A DNA stretch of 64,000 nucleotides from Phocaeicola_A sp036804505 (GTDB lineage Bacteria > Bacteroidota > Bacteroidia > Bacteroidales > Bacteroidaceae). The stretch covers positions 22,846 to 86,845 of the forward strand of contig DAIRSI010000019.1 in the NCBI GenBank assembly GCA_036804505.1. The letters run 5' to 3'. The position numbers and the translations under genes were made by a program. Every line of letters begins with the position of its first letter. Positions within the stretch are counted from its first letter, which is position 1. The notes below the pieces were generated by a model, which saw nothing but the letters and a program-made list of their open reading frames with translations, searched no databases and had not been told where the DNA came from. Positions 62,154-64,000 of the stretch are shown in pieces.

Positions 62154-63161
62154 ATGGGAAAGAGATTTAAACTACTGTGCTGCCTGCTGCTGATTGTTTT
62201 CGGTGTGCAGGCTCAGCACCGTTTCCGGGTGATGGAATACAACGTGGAAAATCTGTTCGACTGCCAGCATGACGAGGGAAAGAACGACAATGAATTTCTG
62301 CCCGATGCTCCAAAGCAATGGAACGAGGTGCGCTATTTCGAGAAGCTGAACCACCTGTCTCAAGTGATTGCGGCAGTGGGTGAGGAGCAAGTTCCCGATT
62401 TGGTGGGCTTGTGCGAGGTGGAGAACGATAGCACTATGGTAGCTCTCACTCAAAGAACCGCTTTGAAAAATGCCGGATATGAATATGTGATGACCAATTC
62501 ACCCGATCAGCGTGGCATTGATGTGGTTCTGCTTTACCAGCCGGCTACTTTCAAGATTCTGAATGTCACGGCTGCACGAGTTCCTTCCGAACAACTTAAA
62601 AGACCTGCCACACGTGATCAGCTTCACGTAACGGGATTGCTGCAGAGCGGTGACACGCTGGATGTCTTTGTGGTTCACATGCCTTCGAGGGCAGGAGGCA
62701 AAGACGTGAGCGACCAGTACCGTCTGTTCACTTCCCAGATGCTGAAATGCGCGGTGGACGATTTGTTCAAGTTGCGTCCTCAAGCCAACGTCTTGATAAT
62801 GGGTGATTTCAATGATTATCCCACCGACCCTGCCATTGCTAAGGTGCTTGGTGCCGTGGCTCCTACGGATACCATCGAGGACCATCATCTCTATAACCTG
62901 ATGGCCGGACGCAAGGGTACCTACCGCTATCATGGAGAATGGGATGTGCTCGACCATATCATTGTGTCGGGAACACTGCTTCAGAAAGGCAAGAAGGGAT
63001 TGAATACCAGTTATGACAATGCCAAGATTATGGAACTTCCTTTTCTGATGGAAGAGGATACCAAATATGGAGGACCCATACCGAAACGCACTTATTGGGG
63101 TGCCAAGTACAATGGCGGCTACAGCGACCATTTGCCCACTTGCGTGGATCTCCACTACTAA
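62154..63161 (+). CDS. Exported endonuclease/exonuclease/phosphatase (EEP) family protein
   Basis: 335 residues with a signal peptide (LLLIVFGVQA then QHRF). DNase I-like metal-dependent phosphodiesterase/phosphatase fold: RVMEYNVENLFD (Asn), LVGLCEVEND (Glu metal ligand), VHMPSRAGG (His), LIMGDFNDYPTDPA (Asp/Asn), DHIIVSG and YSDHLPT (catalytic Asp-His). Secreted members act on extracellular DNA, phospholipids or phosphate esters; the substrate is unknown. It is translationally close to pepD (2 bp). Confidence 0.92.
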   Translation: MGKRFKLLCCLLLIVFGVQAQHRFRVMEYNVENLFDCQHDEGKNDNEFLPDAPKQWNEVRYFEKLNHLSQVIAAVGEEQVPDLVGLCEVENDSTMVALTQRTALKNAGYEYVMTNSPDQRGIDVVLLYQPATFKILNVTAARVPSEQLKRPATRDQLHVTGLLQSGDTLDVFVVHMPSRAGGKDVSDQYRLFTSQMLKCAVDDLFKLRPQANVLIMGDFNDYPTDPAIAKVLGAVAPTDTIEDHHLYNLMAGRKGTYRYHGEWDVLDHIIVSGTLLQKGKKGLNTSYDNAKIMELPFLMEEDTKYGGPIPKRTYWGAKYNGGYSDHLPTCVDLHY

Positions 63162-63164
63162 ACG

Positions 63165-63638
63165 TCATTCATGATGATAAGGCTCACCTTTCAGGATGGT
63201 CATCGCCCGATAGACTTGCTCCGTGAAGATGAGCCTTATCATTTGATGTGAAAAAGTCATCTTTGAAAGGGAAATCTTTTCCTGTGCGGTGGCGTAGATT
63301 TTAGGTGCAAAGCCATAAGGTCCGCCAACGATGAACACCAGTCTTTTGTTTACGGTGTTCATCTTTTTTTTATACCATTCGGCAAATTCCATGGAGCGGA
63401 ATTCTTTGCCATGCTCATCCAGCAGAACAACAACATCACTCGGTTGCAATGATTTCAGAAGTAGGTCCCCCTCTTTTTCTTTCTGCTGTTCTTCCGAAAG
63501 ACTTTTCGTATTCTTCAGTTCCGGAATCACTTCCATCTCGAAAGGGGTATAGTGCTTGATGCGCTCCACATAATCATTTATTGCAGAAGCATAAAAGGCA
63601 TCGGCTGTGCGTCCCACCAGCAGGAGAATTGTTTTCAT
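63165..63638 (-). CDS. rlmH: 23S rRNA (pseudouridine1915-N3)-methyltransferase
   Basis: SPOUT methyltransferase that modifies helix 69 of 23S rRNA. 157 residues, normal length. The knotted AdoMet site is seen in VVVLLDEHGKEFRSMEFA, LVFIVGGPYGF and the C-terminal SLSKMTFSHQMIRLIFTEQVYRAMTILKGEPYHHE. It converges on the EEP gene, with 3 bp between the stops. Confidence 0.97.
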   Translation of the reverse strand: MKTILLLVGRTADAFYASAINDYVERIKHYTPFEMEVIPELKNTKSLSEEQQKEKEGDLLLKSLQPSDVVVLLDEHGKEFRSMEFAEWYKKKMNTVNKRLVFIVGGPYGFAPKIYATAQEKISLSKMTFSHQMIRLIFTEQVYRAMTILKGEPYHHE

Positions 63639-63662
63639 GAACGGTATTTTTTATGTACGGAT

Positions 63663-63671
63663 GCAAAAGTA
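63663..63671 (-). promoter_or_regulatory. -7 element of rlmH
   Basis: The minus strand reads TACTTTTGC, perfect consensus, 24 bases before the ATG. The 22-bp array begins 22 bases further upstream. Confidence 0.6.
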
Positions 63672-63692
63672 GGCAAAAGTTTTGGAAACATT

Positions 63693-63912
63693 TGCATGTA
63701 AGCCCGATATTAAGTTGTTTTCCCGCGAGTATTAAGTTGCTGATTGGGTAAGATTAATGCGTCGGCTTGCAGTGCGACACGCGTCGGCCTGCAATCAGCA
63801 ACGCGTCGGACTGCAATGCGACGCGCGTCACCTTGCAGAGCGACGCATTAATCTTACTTCTCAAGGAAGTTAATCTTCTAATATAGAGAGGTTAATCTTG
63901 CTGATTGATTTA
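63693..63912. repeat. 22-bp-period array with dyad axis (ten units)
   Basis: Ten consecutive 22-base units start at 63693 and repeat to 63912. Units 1-3 end in ATTAAG/ATTAAG/ATTAAT. Units 4-7 (63759, 63781, 63803, 63825) start GCGTCGG or GCGTCAC, carry TGCA at positions 10-13, and mostly end in GCGACGC or a variant. Units 8-10 (63847, 63869, 63891) start ATTAATCTT or GTTAATCTT, the reverse complement of the ends of units 1-3. The dyad axis falls exactly on the boundary between units 5 and 6 (63802/63803). It lies between rlmH and the end of a leftward gene. No coding sense. Confidence 0.88.
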
Positions 63913-63929
63913 TTACCATTGTTTAAACA

Positions 63930-64000
63930 TTATTTCAATAGTTCTTGAATGGTATTTTCCAGATTAATATCCGTATTTCCTTTTCCATAACCCTGAAAAA
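63930..64000 (-). CDS. C-terminal end of a gene entering from the right edge
   Basis: The minus-strand frame ending in TAA at 63932-63930 reads FQGYGKGNTDINLENTIQEL then LK and stop. It is open to the window edge. Only about 23 codons are present, so no family can be named and the coding call itself is tentative. Confidence 0.4.
   Translation of the reverse strand, partial: FQGYGKGNTDINLENTIQELLK

Noticed and set aside
63759..63846. Four GC-rich repeat units as a CRISPR array
   Set aside because: Units abut with no unique spacers, the period is only 22 bp, and there are no cas genes.

Overview
The window is a stretch of chromosome from a member of the Bacteroidota, most likely Bacteroidaceae (Bacteroides/Phocaeicola). 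The evidence is four kinds of feature: three SusC/SusD pairs, a hybrid two-component system with a fused AraC output domain, many upstream elements of the Bacteroides -7 type (TAnnTTTG), and start regions without clear Shine-Dalgarno sequences. No rRNA, CRISPR array, phage gene or transposase was seen.

Layout. 1-8434 (minus) is a fructan utilization locus: a GH32 fructanase cut by the window edge, SusD, SusC, and a hybrid sensor with a sugar-binding periplasmic domain. 8622-20976 is an accessory block bounded by two inverted copies of a ~70 bp hairpin element. It holds an AraC regulator divergent from a redox cluster (exported aldo/keto reductase, iron-type alcohol dehydrogenase, a gutted sugar O-acetyltransferase, SDR, flavodoxin lipoprotein), and a GH35 plus double-esterase operon divergent from a membrane-spanning AraC regulator that lacks kinase and receiver domains. 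21048-29793 is core: tRNA-His, folD, ffh, a FadL-type porin, a preQ1 riboswitch with queuosine genes (transporter, queC, queF), dnaX, a DivIC/FtsB-like protein. 30144-40565 holds two tandem SusC/SusD systems with no glycan enzymes. 41105-56459 is mostly core: S46 dipeptidyl peptidase, a five-gene operon (GT2, pyrC, MetH-activation-like, metallophosphoesterase, plsC), mfd, a flavodoxin-ferredoxin protein, nadE, and a Fur/PerR-like gene with an N-terminal-rubredoxin rubrerythrin. 56559-59543 is a surface-protein pair (fimbrillin-like/beta-helix and Ig-like repeat lipoproteins). 59728-63638 holds an OmpH/Skp-like lipoprotein, a small conserved membrane protein, pepD, a secreted EEP-family phosphatase and rlmH.

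How the genes work together. The fructan sensor should detect a released sugar and activate the adjacent SusC/SusD import and GH32 genes. The kinase-less regulator probably controls the divergent esterase/GH35 operon. Queuosine supply is gated by a preQ1 aptamer that ends four nucleotides before the transporter start codon. The Fur-like gene and rubrerythrin form a small peroxide-defence unit.

The most unusual signal is in noncoding DNA. Three intergenic regions (20682-20769, 40725-40834, 63693-63912) carry arrays with a strict 22-bp period and internal dyad symmetry, although the three arrays do not share sequence. I do not recognise this architecture as a named family; it deserves a genome-wide search. 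All identifications here are by reading translated sequence and motifs; no database search was run.
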